A stretch of 54,615 nt of DNA, taken from NCBI RefSeq assembly GCF_020889685.1, contig NZ_JACMYO010000035.1:1-54615 (forward strand). The letters are read 5' to 3'. This DNA comes from Bradyrhizobium oropedii (GTDB lineage Bacteria > Pseudomonadota > Alphaproteobacteria > Rhizobiales > Xanthobacteraceae). Positions 20,180 through 29,097 of the stretch are shown here, one piece after another (position 1 is the first letter of the stretch; the number at the start of each line of letters is the position of its first letter). The position numbers and the translations under genes are program-made. The notes under the pieces were generated by a model. That model ran no database searches, was not told the origin of the DNA, and saw nothing but the letters and a program-made list of their open reading frames with translations.

Positions 20180-20194
20180 GAACGGTACAGTTCC
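20180..20194. promoter_or_regulatory. TetR operator site 1
   Basis: GAACGGTACAGTTCC, an imperfect 15-bp palindrome that matches site 2 at 13 of 15 positions. It lies between the two divergent -35 boxes, so bound repressor could block both promoters. Confidence 0.7.
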
Positions 20195-20201
20195 GTTTCT
20201 A

Positions 20202-20230
20202 TTGACGCTGCACCGCGACGAGACTAAATG
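20202..20230 (+). promoter_or_regulatory. emrA promoter
   Basis: TTGACG (20202-20207), 17-base spacer, TAAATG (20225-20230). The predicted start, around 20237, lies just before operator site 2. An ATG at 20228 lies inside this promoter and is therefore not a credible emrA start. Confidence 0.6.
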
Positions 20231-20242
20231 CCGCACAGAACG

Positions 20243-20257
20243 GAACGGTATCGTTCC
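20243..20257. promoter_or_regulatory. TetR operator site 2
   Basis: GAACGGTATCGTTCC; the core GGAACG-GTAT-CGTTCC is a perfect inverted repeat. Centre-to-centre distance to site 1 is 63 bp, six helical turns, so both sites face the same side of the DNA. It sits at the expected start of the emrA transcript. Confidence 0.72.
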
Positions 20258-20305
20258 TTTCTGCGAAGGCCGTGCAGACCTCGCTCAACTGCAGGAGCAG
20301 CCATC

Positions 20306-21568
20306 ATGTTCGAAGACACTGTTTTGGAGCGCGACCAGCCTGGACACGAGGGCATCGAGGGCTCGCCCCCGGCTCCGGCCGCGCATGAGCCCACCATCAC
20401 ATCCGACCGGCTGGAGATCACAGCAAGGGCTCCCGCGCAGGAGCGTCCCGCAAGCAAGGAGCCCGCCCCGCCGGCAACGATCCCGCCGGAGGCCACGCCG
20501 CAGAAGCGCGGCTTGCTGCGCCGCCGTCCGGTCGTGTCCGCTGTTGGCGCCGTGCTGCTCGCCGCCACGCTCGGCGACGGCTATCTGTACATGGATTACA
20601 CCGAGCATTTCGAATCCACCGACGACGCCTTCATCGCGGCGCGGCAGTCTGCGCTTGCTCCCAAGATCTCCGGCTATATCACTGCGGTTCCGGTCACCGA
20701 CAACCAGCATGTCGCGGCCGGCGACGTGATCGCGCGTCTCGACGATCGCGACTATCGCGTCGTGCTGGCACAGGCCGAGGCGCAGGTCGCCGCCGCACAG
20801 GCCAGTATCGAGAATGTCGATGCACAGCTCGACGTGCAGCAGGCGCAGATCGCGGCCAACCAGGCGCAGGTGGATCAGGCGCAGGCGGCGCTGACCTTCG
20901 CCCAGCAGCAGGCGACGCGCTACCAGCACCTGGAGCAGACCGGCTACGGCACGGTGCAGAATTCCGAGCAATACACCTCGCAACTGCATCAGCAGCAGGC
21001 GTCTCTCTTGAGCGCGCAGGCGACGCTCAACCTCGCGCAGCGCCAGGTGGAATCGCTGAAGGCGCAGCGCAAGAGCGCGGTCGCCAACCTCGCCCAGGCC
21101 GACGCGCAGCGCGACCAGGCCAAGCTCAATCTGTCCTACACCACGATCACCGCCGCCCAGCCGGGCCGCGTCGTCAATCTGTCGGCCGCGGTCGGCCAGT
21201 TCGCGCAGGCCGGCACCAACCTGACGATGTTCGTGCCCGACCAGACCTGGGTCACCGCAAACTTCAAGGAGATCCAGCTCGACAAGATGCGTCCGGGCGA
21301 GAAGGTGACGCTGAAGATCGACGCCTATCCGGGCCGCACGATTCAAGGCCATGTCGAGAGCGTGCAGCCGGGGTCCGGCACCGCGTTCTCGCTGCTGCCG
21401 GCGCAGAACGCCACCGGCAACTACGTCAAGATCGTGCAGCGCGTGCCGGTCAAGATCGTGATGGACAACCCGCCGACCGACATCGCGCTCGGCCCGGGCA
21501 TGTCGGTCGTGCCGACGGTGCGGATCAATTCCACGCCGTCGCTGCTCGAGCGGCTTGGCAAGCTCTGA
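20306..21568 (+). CDS. emrA: EmrA-like membrane fusion protein of multidrug efflux system
   Basis: Periplasmic adaptor linking the EmrB permease to an outer-membrane channel. The 420 residues comprise a Pro/Ala-rich cytoplasmic tail of about 75 residues, one membrane anchor (about 76-98), a biotinyl-lipoyl-like half (STDDAFIAARQSALAPKISG, split here, near 104-125), a long Gln/Ala-rich coiled-coil hairpin (about 150-265), then the beta-barrel domain (YTTITAAQPGRVVN near 275 and VTANFKEIQL near 315). The ATG at 20306 has AGGAG eight bases upstream. emrB follows after 15 bases. No TolC-like gene is in the window. Confidence 0.92.
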   Translation: MFEDTVLERDQPGHEGIEGSPPAPAAHEPTITSDRLEITARAPAQERPASKEPAPPATIPPEATPQKRGLLRRRPVVSAVGAVLLAATLGDGYLYMDYTEHFESTDDAFIAARQSALAPKISGYITAVPVTDNQHVAAGDVIARLDDRDYRVVLAQAEAQVAAAQASIENVDAQLDVQQAQIAANQAQVDQAQAALTFAQQQATRYQHLEQTGYGTVQNSEQYTSQLHQQQASLLSAQATLNLAQRQVESLKAQRKSAVANLAQADAQRDQAKLNLSYTTITAAQPGRVVNLSAAVGQFAQAGTNLTMFVPDQTWVTANFKEIQLDKMRPGEKVTLKIDAYPGRTIQGHVESVQPGSGTAFSLLPAQNATGNYVKIVQRVPVKIVMDNPPTDIALGPGMSVVPTVRINSTPSLLERLGKL

Positions 21569-21583
21569 TCCCGGGAGGCTGTC

Positions 21584-23185
21584 ATGAGTGCAGCAGCAAT
21601 CGATGCCAAAAACCTCCCGGTTCCGAGTGTAGCCGTCAATCCCTGGCTGATCGCCATCGTGGTTGCGCTCGCGAGCTTCATGGAGGTGCTCGACACCACC
21701 ATCGCCAACGTGGCGCTGCCCTATATCGCCGGCGGCATGGGCGTCAGCGAGGACGAAGCCTCCTGGGTGGTCACCTCCTATCTGGTGTCCAACGCCATCA
21801 TCCTGACCGCTTCCAGCTTTCTCGCCAAGATGCTGGGGCGGAAGACGTTCTTCCTGATCTGCCTCGGCATCTTCACCGTCAGCTCGATCCTGTGCGGCTT
21901 CGCGCCCAACCTGAACGCGCTGCTGCTGTTCCGGATCCTGCAAGGGCTCGGCGGCGGTGGCATGGTGCCGGTGGCGCAGTCGATCCTCGCCGATGCATTC
22001 CCGCCGGCCAAGCGCGGGCAGGCGTTTGCGGTGTTCGGCATCGCCGTGGTGGTGGCGCCGGTGGTCGGCCCGACGCTCGGCGGCTGGCTGTCCGACAATC
22101 TGTCCTGGCACTGGTGCTTTCTGATCAACGCGCCGGTCGGCCTGTTCGCGACGATCGCGATCGCCGCGGTGCTGCGCGAGCCGGCGAAGGCCAAGGACCA
22201 GAACCAGGACCAGAAGCAGGACAACTCGTTCGATTTCATCGGCTTTGCGCTGGTGGCGACCTTCCTCGGCGCGCTCGAGGTGACGCTTGACCGCGGCCTC
22301 GAGGACGACTGGTTTGGATCGTCCTTCATCGTCATCTCAGCGGCGATCTGCGCGATCGCATTCGTGCTGATGATCCCGTGGGAGATGACGCGCCGCAATC
22401 CGATGATCGATTTGCGGATGGTCGCCAGCCGGCAGTTCGGCGCGAGCTTCCTGGTGATGCTGGCGACCGGCGCCATCCTGCTCGCAACCACCCAGTTCCT
22501 GCCGCAGCTGGTGCAGCAGGATTTCGGCTACACCGCGACCTGGGCCGGCCTCGTGCTCTCGCCCGGCGGCGTGGTCACCATGCTGATGATGTTCGTGGTC
22601 GGCCGGCTCGCCGCCAAGGTGCAGCCGAAATATCTGATCATGATCGGGGCGCTGGTGATCGCGGCCTCGATGTACAGCATGACCAACGTGTATGGCGATC
22701 TCGGCTTCTGGTTCATGGCCCGCTCGCGCATGCTGATCGGCGTCGGCCTGCCGCTGATCTTCATTCCGATCATGACGGCATCCTATGACGGCATTCCCGC
22801 CGGGAAGACCGACCAGGCGTCGGCACTGATCAACGCGGCGCGCAACACTGGTGGTTCGATCGGCGTCTCGCTGGTCTCCAACGTGCTGACGCATCGCCAG
22901 CAATTCCACCAGAGCCGGCTGGTCGAGCAGGTGACGCCGTCAAGCCCGCAATACCAGGACACGCTGCACCAGGTCACCGACTTCTTCGTGGCCCAGGGCA
23001 ATTCGCTGGCGCAGGCCCACAGCCAGGCGATCCAGTGGATCGGCCAGCAGGTGCAGATCCAGGCCTCGTTCCTGTCCTACATGGATGCGTTCTGGGTGCT
23101 GATGCTGATCGCGCTGTCGGCGATCCCGCTGGCGCTGACCCTGCGCAAGGTCAAGCTTGGTGGCCCCGCGCCTGTCGGCCATTGA
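21584..23185 (+). CDS. emrB: EmrB-like DHA2-family multidrug MFS permease
   Basis: Proton-driven drug exporter of the inner membrane, 533 residues with about 14 hydrophobic segments as expected for DHA2. Signatures are motif D1 (MEVLDTTIANVALPYIAG near residue 29), SWVVTSYLVSNAI, motif A-like AKMLGRKTF, LQGLGGGGMVPVAQS near 117 and motif C-like VVVAPVVGPTLGGWLSD near 155. A hydrophilic Lys/Gln/Asp stretch (about 205-217) separates the two halves. It is the second gene of the emrAB operon, 15 bases after emrA, controlled by the upstream TetR. It converges on lysR with a 13-base gap. Confidence 0.93.
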   Translation: MSAAAIDAKNLPVPSVAVNPWLIAIVVALASFMEVLDTTIANVALPYIAGGMGVSEDEASWVVTSYLVSNAIILTASSFLAKMLGRKTFFLICLGIFTVSSILCGFAPNLNALLLFRILQGLGGGGMVPVAQSILADAFPPAKRGQAFAVFGIAVVVAPVVGPTLGGWLSDNLSWHWCFLINAPVGLFATIAIAAVLREPAKAKDQNQDQKQDNSFDFIGFALVATFLGALEVTLDRGLEDDWFGSSFIVISAAICAIAFVLMIPWEMTRRNPMIDLRMVASRQFGASFLVMLATGAILLATTQFLPQLVQQDFGYTATWAGLVLSPGGVVTMLMMFVVGRLAAKVQPKYLIMIGALVIAASMYSMTNVYGDLGFWFMARSRMLIGVGLPLIFIPIMTASYDGIPAGKTDQASALINAARNTGGSIGVSLVSNVLTHRQQFHQSRLVEQVTPSSPQYQDTLHQVTDFFVAQGNSLAQAHSQAIQWIGQQVQIQASFLSYMDAFWVLMLIALSAIPLALTLRKVKLGGPAPVGH

Positions 23186-23198
23186 CGAAGTGCAGCGA

Positions 23199-24098
23199 TC
23201 AAATGCCGCTGGTTGCGGCAATGATCGTGTCTCTCAGCCAGCGGTGCGCCGGCAGATCGTCGAAGCGACGGTGCCAGCTCATGACGCTTTGCAGCCTTGA
23301 TGCATCGAACGGCAACTCCCGCATCTCGATCGGATAGGCACGGCGGAATTCAAGCGCGAGCTTGCGTCCGAGGATCGCAACCATGTTCGATTGCACCAGG
23401 ACGGCGCCAGCGGACAGATACGGTACGTCCGATACGATGGTGCGCTCGGCCTTGCGGGCCCGCAGCCAGGCGTCGACGAAATCCAGATCCTCACCGCTGG
23501 AGGTGATCGCAAGGTGCGGCAGCTCGACCAGCGTCTCGCCGGTCAGCTTCTTGCGCAACGCAGGGTGACCGGCCCGCAGCACCGCGACGAAGCGGTCCTC
23601 GATCAGCCGGCGTGATGCAAAGCGCTCGCCGTCCAGCGCACGAGCGGAGATCGCGAGATCGAGCTCGCCACGATCGAGCTTGTCGGCAAGGTTCAACGTC
23701 CCGCTCGGCACCAGCGTCAGCCGCACCTTGGGCGCCTGCGCGCGCACCGCCGCGATGATCGAGCCGGCCACGACCACCGCTGCATAGTTGTTGACGGCAA
23801 TGGTGAAGCGCCGCTCCGCCTGCGCCGGTTCAAAACGATCGCCCTCGACCGCGAGCTGCAACTCGCTCAGCGCCTTGCGGACCGGCAGCGCGAGCGCTTC
23901 CGCCCGCGGCGTCGGCAGCATGCCGGACGGTGTGCGGACGAACAGCTGGTCTTTCAGCGCATGACGCAGCCGGTTCAGCGCGTGGCTCACGGCGGGCTGG
24001 CTGATGGCAAGCCCGCCGGCCGCGCGCACCACGCTGCGCTCGCGCATGATGGCGTCGAACACCAGCAGCAGATTCAGATCGAGATTGCGCATCCGCAT
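23199..24098 (-). CDS. LysR-family transcriptional regulator of adjacent RND efflux operon
   Basis: 299 residues: an N-terminal winged helix-turn-helix (NLDLNLLLVFDAIM, then AISQPAVSHALNRLR, residues about 4-60) and a C-terminal periplasmic-binding-like effector domain (RFTIAVNNYAAVV from about 95). The family resembles NodD/NahR-type LysR proteins in its MRNLDLNLL start. The ATG at 24098 is preferred over 24113 because it leaves a 12-bp palindrome and an 8-bp inverted repeat fully upstream. It is divergent from the hydrolase-like/mdtA/mdtB-like operon with an 80-base shared control region, which strongly suggests it regulates that operon. Confidence 0.9.
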   Translation of the reverse strand: MRMRNLDLNLLLVFDAIMRERSVVRAAGGLAISQPAVSHALNRLRHALKDQLFVRTPSGMLPTPRAEALALPVRKALSELQLAVEGDRFEPAQAERRFTIAVNNYAAVVVAGSIIAAVRAQAPKVRLTLVPSGTLNLADKLDRGELDLAISARALDGERFASRRLIEDRFVAVLRAGHPALRKKLTGETLVELPHLAITSSGEDLDFVDAWLRARKAERTIVSDVPYLSAGAVLVQSNMVAILGRKLALEFRRAYPIEMRELPFDASRLQSVMSWHRRFDDLPAHRWLRDTIIAATSGI

Positions 24099-24104
24099 GG
24101 CGTC

Positions 24105-24143
24105 ATCATGCATGATATGAATTGATGAATAAAGACAATTCAT
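24105..24143. promoter_or_regulatory. LysR binding region between lysR and RND operon
   Basis: A perfect 12-bp palindrome ATCATGCATGAT (24105-24116) abuts a perfect inverted repeat ATGAATTG-N11-CAATTCAT (24117-24143). The arm length and 11-base gap fit LysR-type box geometry. The whole region is markedly AT-rich within GC-rich surroundings and lies immediately before the lysR start and 36 bases before the divergent gene. Confidence 0.7.
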
Positions 24144-24178
24144 TTGAATAATATCGGCCTCGGGCCCAGCTTCTGCGC

Positions 24179-24775
24179 ATGCCCGAGAGCCCGCACAGCG
24201 CCATCGCAACCCGGCCCCTTCGCGCCGACGCGCGCGTGCTGGTCGGCGTCCTGTCCGTCCCCGAGGCCGCTGATATCGCGGCGCCGGAGACCTTCGCGCA
24301 CTGGCGGCGGCTGACGCCGCAAGCGACATGGCTGCCGATCGCGCTTCGCGAAACCAGCTATGCCGGGATCCTGAGCGGCGTTGCGGAGGCGCTCGATCGC
24401 ACCGGCATGACGCCGCGGCAGCTGATCCTGCTCGGCGAAGGGCAGCTCGCGCGGCGCATGCTCGAACTGGCGCTGCGGGGCGAACTGCCCTGCGGCGGCA
24501 TTGTCGCGGTCGACGTCGCCGCCGACGCATTGCCGTTTCGCATCGTGCCGACGGTGGCCGCGATCCGGCTGGTCGTTCATCGCAACGACGACGCGCCGCA
24601 AGGCAATCTGATCGGCGCGTTGCGCGCCGCCGATCTCGACGCACGCATCATCAATCTCGACCTGACTGCCGGCCGCGGAGCTGAAGCGGCCGCGGCCAGC
24701 GCAACTGAAACCTTTGTCTTGGAGCTGGTCGCAACCATCGGCCGCCGGACAACCGATGGAGCTGGTGACCCATGA
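24179..24775 (+). CDS. degenerate alpha/beta-hydrolase-like protein coupled to RND pump
   Basis: 198 residues, no signal peptide. The architecture resembles a phospholipase/carboxylesterase (YpfH-type) fold: a helix-rich first half, then LILLGEGQLARRMLELAL (about 82-99) where active enzymes have a G-x-S-x-G nucleophile elbow, followed by a strand (GGIVAVDV) and a late RLVVHRNDD segment. The elbow reads G-E-G-Q-L here, so the catalytic serine is missing and hydrolase activity is unlikely. Its stop overlaps the ATG of the adaptor gene (ATGA), so it is translationally coupled to the efflux pump. It may have a binding or regulatory role. The assignment to the hydrolase fold is tentative. Confidence 0.65.
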   Translation: MPESPHSAIATRPLRADARVLVGVLSVPEAADIAAPETFAHWRRLTPQATWLPIALRETSYAGILSGVAEALDRTGMTPRQLILLGEGQLARRMLELALRGELPCGGIVAVDVAADALPFRIVPTVAAIRLVVHRNDDAPQGNLIGALRAADLDARIINLDLTAGRGAEAAAASATETFVLELVATIGRRTTDGAGDP

Positions 24776-25956
24776 CATCGATCGCGGGCGTGGTCTTGGT
24801 GGCCTCCGCAATCGGCGCCGGCGCCTACGCCGTGTATCTGCCGGACAGCGCGATGCATGCGGCTCCGCAGGCGGCTGCGTCGGAGCCCATCCCGTCCGCC
24901 GTTCCGGTGACGGCGGCGAAGGTCCTGCAGCATGATGTGCCGATCGTGCTCGAAGGCCTCGGCACGGTGACGCCGATCAACACGGCCACCATACGCACCC
25001 AGGTGCAGGGCACGCTCGACAGCGTCGATTTCGTCGAAGGCAAGCAGGTGAAGCGCGGCGATGTGCTCGCTAGGATCGACCCGCGCGTCTACGAGGCTCA
25101 GGTCGACCAGGCCGAGGCCGCGCTGGCGCGCGACGAGGCGAGCCTGAAGAACGCCAGGACCAATCTGGCGCGAACGCAGCCGCTCGCCAATCGCGGGTTT
25201 GCGACCCAGCAACTGCTCGACACCCAGGCCTCGCAGGTCTCGCAGGGCGAAGGCACGGTCGCGCTCGACAAGGCGGCGCTGGAGGCCGCGCAGATCCAGC
25301 TGAGCTTCGCCACGATCACGGCGCCGTTCGACGGCGTCACCGGCATCCGCCGCATCGATCCCGGCAACATCGTGCACCCGACCGACACCAACGGGCTCGT
25401 GGTCCTCACCCAACTACAGCCGATCGCAGTGATCTTCACGCTGCCGTCCGGCGAGATCCCCGGCGTGCGGCAGGCGCTGGCATCCGGCGACGCATCGGTC
25501 GACGTCTATGACGCCCAGAACAAGCACAAGCTCGACCACGGCAGCCTGATGCTGATCAACAACCAAGTCGACAGCTCGACCGACACGGTGCAGCTGAAGG
25601 CATCCTTTCCCAACGCCGGCAACACGCTGTGGCCCGGCACCTTCGTCAACGTCCACCTGACGATCGCGGTTCGGCACAATGCGCTCACCGTGCCGCTGAC
25701 CGCGGTGCGCCAGGGCCCTGACGGGGCCTTCGCCTACACGGTCGGTCCGAACAACGTGGTCAGCATCCGCAATGTCACGGCCGGCCAATCGCGCGACGGA
25801 CAGGTCCTGATCGAGCAGGGCCTCGCCGCGAACGAGACCGTCGTCACCGCGGGCCAGTACCGGCTCAATCCGGGGACCACGGTCGAGATCGTGCCCGACG
25901 ACAAGAAAGACCAGGTCCAGGACGCGACCACCGCAAGCGCAGGGATGCTGCCATGA
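24772..25956 (+). CDS. RND efflux periplasmic adaptor subunit (MdtA-like)
   Basis: 394 residues. An N-terminal membrane anchor or signal (about 1-20) is followed by a short linker, a lipoyl-like half motif (GTVTPINTATIRTQVQG near 64-80), KQVKRGDVLARIDP near 93, a coiled-coil hairpin with AQVDQAEAALARDEASL, the partner lipoyl half (IQLSFATITAPFDGVTGIR, about 174-192), a beta-barrel and a membrane-proximal domain ending near QYRLNPGTTVEIV. It bridges the RND permease to an outer-membrane factor. The start overlaps the previous gene and the stop overlaps the permease start (ATGA at both joints), so all three are co-translated. Confidence 0.93.
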   Translation: MTSIAGVVLVASAIGAGAYAVYLPDSAMHAAPQAAASEPIPSAVPVTAAKVLQHDVPIVLEGLGTVTPINTATIRTQVQGTLDSVDFVEGKQVKRGDVLARIDPRVYEAQVDQAEAALARDEASLKNARTNLARTQPLANRGFATQQLLDTQASQVSQGEGTVALDKAALEAAQIQLSFATITAPFDGVTGIRRIDPGNIVHPTDTNGLVVLTQLQPIAVIFTLPSGEIPGVRQALASGDASVDVYDAQNKHKLDHGSLMLINNQVDSSTDTVQLKASFPNAGNTLWPGTFVNVHLTIAVRHNALTVPLTAVRQGPDGAFAYTVGPNNVVSIRNVTAGQSRDGQVLIEQGLAANETVVTAGQYRLNPGTTVEIVPDDKKDQVQDATTASAGMLP

Positions 25957-28900
25957 ACGTCTCAGCAGGTTTCATCCGCAAGCCCGTAGCCACCGCGTTT
26001 CTGGCCATTGCCATCGTGCTGGTCGGCATGATCGCCTTCGTGCGGCTGCCGGTCTCGGCGTTGCCGACGGTGGATACCCCGACCATCCAGGTCACCGCGC
26101 AATTGCCCGGTGCCGATCCGCAGACCATGGCATCCTCGGTCGCAACGCCGCTGGAGCGGCAGTTCGGCCAGATCGCGGGCCTGACCGGCATGAGCTCGAG
26201 CAGCGGGCTCGGCAACACCCAGATCACGCTGCAATTCGCGCTGAACCGCAGCGTCGATGCGGCCGCGCAGGACGTGCAGACCGCGATCGATGCGGCATCG
26301 GGGCAATTGCCCAAGACCATGCCGTCGCCGCCGACCTTCCACAAGGTCAATCCGGCCGACGTGCCGGTGCTGCTGATCGCGCTGACGTCGGATACCGAGC
26401 CGCTGACCAAGGTCGACGACTATGCCGACAGCATCCTGGCGCAGAAACTGTCGCAGGTGCCGGGCGTCTCGCTCGTCACCATCGGCGGCATGCAGAAGCC
26501 GTCGATCCGGGTGCAAGTCAATCCGGCCAAGCTCGCAGCCGCAGGGCTCGATCTCGAGCAATTGCGCGCCACGCTCGGCAACATCACCGTGAACCAGCCC
26601 AAGGGCGTGCTCTACGGCAGCCAGCAGGCCTATACGCTGGCCACCAACGACCAGGTGCTGGTCGCGAGCAAGTATGACGATCTGATCATCGCCTACCGCA
26701 ACGGCGCACCGGTGCGGCTGCGCGACATCGGGCATGCCGTCGTGGCGGCCGAGGACATCACGCTGCATGGCTGGTACAACGACAAGCCGGCGGTCATCCT
26801 GGCGATCCAGCGCCAGCCCGGCGCCAACGTGATCAGCACGGTCGACGGCATCAAGAAGCTGCTGCCGCAGCTGGTGTCGAGCCTGCCGTCCGACATCAAG
26901 GTCACGATCGCCTCCGACCGCACGCAGACCATCCGCGCCAGCGTCGCCGACGTTCAGTTCACCCTGGTGCTGACCATCGCGCTGGTGGTCGGCGTGATCT
27001 TCCTGTTCCTGCGCAATCTGTGGGCGACCATCATCCCCGCGGTCTCGGTCCCGATCTCGCTGATCGGCACCTTCGGCGTGATGTATCTGCTCAACTACAG
27101 CCTCGACAATCTGTCGCTGATGGGCCTGTCGATCGCGGTCGGCTTCGTCGTCGACGATGCCATCGTGATGATCGAGAACATCTCCCGGCATATCGAGGAA
27201 GGTCTTTCTCCGATGCAGGCCGCGCTGAAGGGCGCCGGCGAGATCGGCTTCACCATCATCTCGATCTCGGTCTCGCTGATCGCGGTGTTCATTCCGCTGC
27301 TGTTGATGGGCGGGGTGATCGGCCGCATGTTCCAGGAGTTCGCCGTCACGGTGTGCGTTGCCATCGTGGTGTCGGTGATCGTCTCGGTGACGCTGACGCC
27401 GATGATGTGCGCCTATCTGCTGTCGCCGCACCAGGGCGCCGAGGCCGGTGTCGTCTCGCGCACGCTGGAACGCGGCTTCGTCGCGATCCAGAACGCCTAC
27501 GAGACCGTGCTTGCCGCGGCACTGCGCTACAAGGCCACGACGCTGACGATCATGCTGGCAAGCGTCGCGGTGACCGGTCTGCTGTTCGTGGGCATCCCCA
27601 AGGGCTTCTTTCCCCAGCAGGACACCGGCATGATCACCGGCATCACCGAGGCTTCGGCCGACATCTCGCCGGCGCAGATGGCGACGCTGCAACGCAGCGT
27701 CATCGACGTCATCGCCAGGAACCCCTCGGTCGCCAATGCGACCGGCTATATCGGGCCGGGCGGCCCGACCGTGACCGAGAACAACGGCCGCCTGTTCGTG
27801 CTGTTGAAGCCGCGCAACGAGCGTAGTTCGTCCGCCGATCAGGTGATCCGGCAGCTCGACACCGCGCTGCAGAAGATCAAGGGCATGTCGGTGTTCATGC
27901 AGGCGACGCAGGACATCAACCTCGCCAGCCGCCTGTCCAAGACGCAATATCAGTTCACCCTCACCGACGTGAACCAGGACGAGCTCAATCTGTGGGCCGG
28001 CAAGCTGTATCAGAAGCTGAAGACGTTGCCGGAACTGGCCGACGTCGCGACCGACCAGGCCAACGCCGCGCGTCAGCTCAAGCTGCAGATCGACCGCGAC
28101 GCCGCCTCCCGCCTCGGCATCGATCCGGCCGCGGTGGACAACACGCTCTATGATTCATTCGGTCAGCGGCACGTCGCCCAGCTGTTCACGACGCTCAACA
28201 CCTATTACGTGATCCTGGAGGTCGATCCGTCGTTCCAGCTCGGCCCCTACGCGCTCAACCGCATCTATGTCCGGTCGTCCGCGGGGACGATGGTGCCTTT
28301 GAGCCAGATCGCGAGCATCGACTACGGCACGCCGCCGCTCTCCGTGAATCATCAAAGCCAGTTTCCCTCGGTGACGTTGAGCTTCAATCTGGCGCCGGGC
28401 ACGGCGGTGGGGACCGCGGTCGCGGCCGTGCAGAAGGCGACCGCCGATCTGCACGTGCCTTCGACCGTCGTCACCAGTTTCCAGGGCAATGCGCAGGCGT
28501 TCCAGGCGGCGCTCGCGTCGACGCCGATCCTGATCCTGGCCGCGGTGGTCGCCGTCTATCTGATCCTCGGCATGCTCTATGAGAGCACGATCCATCCGAT
28601 CACGATCCTCTCGACCCTGCCGTCCGCCGGGCTCGGGGCGCTGGTCGCACTGTGGACGTTCGGCCTCGGGCTCGACGTGATCGGGCTGATCGGCGTCATC
28701 CTGCTGATCGGCATCGTGCAGAAAAACGGCATCATGCTGATCGATTTCGCGCTGCAGGCCGAGCGCCACCAGCACGTCTCCGCCGAACAGTCGATCTACA
28801 TGGCCTGCCGGGCGCGCTTCCGCCCGATCCTGATGACGACGATGTGCGCGATGCTCGGCGGCGTTCCGCTGATGATCGGCACCGGCACCGGTTCGGAATT

Positions 28901-29072
28901 GCGCCAGCCGCTCGGCTTCGCGATCGTCGGCGGGCTGGTCGTCTCGCAGCTGATGACGCTGTTCACGACACCGGTCGTGTACATCTATCTCGACAGGATC
29001 AGCCGGTCGTTAGCCAACCTGCGCAGAGGTGCGCGGAAGGCCGCGCCACACGAACCCGAGGCGGCCCTATGA
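25953..29072 (+). CDS. RND efflux permease (HAE1/MdtB-like)
   Basis: Proton-driven drug exporter of the inner membrane. The 1039 residues show the standard duplicated layout: TM1 near the N-terminus (about 10-30), a first large periplasmic loop, TM2-6 with the proton-relay acidic pair in VGFVVDDAIVMIEN (near residue 405), a second periplasmic loop, and TM8-12 with the conserved lysine of QKNGIMLIDFAL (near 925) and GGVPLMIGTGTGSELRQPLG near 965. The subgroup resembles MdtB/MdtC more than AcrB. Only one permease is present, so it probably works as a homotrimer. It converges on surf1 with a 25-base gap, and no outer-membrane channel gene is nearby. Confidence 0.94.
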   Translation: MNVSAGFIRKPVATAFLAIAIVLVGMIAFVRLPVSALPTVDTPTIQVTAQLPGADPQTMASSVATPLERQFGQIAGLTGMSSSSGLGNTQITLQFALNRSVDAAAQDVQTAIDAASGQLPKTMPSPPTFHKVNPADVPVLLIALTSDTEPLTKVDDYADSILAQKLSQVPGVSLVTIGGMQKPSIRVQVNPAKLAAAGLDLEQLRATLGNITVNQPKGVLYGSQQAYTLATNDQVLVASKYDDLIIAYRNGAPVRLRDIGHAVVAAEDITLHGWYNDKPAVILAIQRQPGANVISTVDGIKKLLPQLVSSLPSDIKVTIASDRTQTIRASVADVQFTLVLTIALVVGVIFLFLRNLWATIIPAVSVPISLIGTFGVMYLLNYSLDNLSLMGLSIAVGFVVDDAIVMIENISRHIEEGLSPMQAALKGAGEIGFTIISISVSLIAVFIPLLLMGGVIGRMFQEFAVTVCVAIVVSVIVSVTLTPMMCAYLLSPHQGAEAGVVSRTLERGFVAIQNAYETVLAAALRYKATTLTIMLASVAVTGLLFVGIPKGFFPQQDTGMITGITEASADISPAQMATLQRSVIDVIARNPSVANATGYIGPGGPTVTENNGRLFVLLKPRNERSSSADQVIRQLDTALQKIKGMSVFMQATQDINLASRLSKTQYQFTLTDVNQDELNLWAGKLYQKLKTLPELADVATDQANAARQLKLQIDRDAASRLGIDPAAVDNTLYDSFGQRHVAQLFTTLNTYYVILEVDPSFQLGPYALNRIYVRSSAGTMVPLSQIASIDYGTPPLSVNHQSQFPSVTLSFNLAPGTAVGTAVAAVQKATADLHVPSTVVTSFQGNAQAFQAALASTPILILAAVVAVYLILGMLYESTIHPITILSTLPSAGLGALVALWTFGLGLDVIGLIGVILLIGIVQKNGIMLIDFALQAERHQHVSAEQSIYMACRARFRPILMTTMCAMLGGVPLMIGTGTGSELRQPLGFAIVGGLVVSQLMTLFTTPVVYIYLDRISRSLANLRRGARKAAPHEPEAAL

Positions 29073-29097
29073 CATCGGCCCTGCGGCACGAGCCGCC

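Noticed and set aside
20285..22111. Long opposite-strand open frames across emrAB (and similar ones across metH, mdtB-like, fadJ and acyl-CoA dehydrogenase)
   Set aside because: They are His/Arg/Asp-rich shadows produced by high-GC codon bias, without motifs, and each lies fully antisense to a clear gene.
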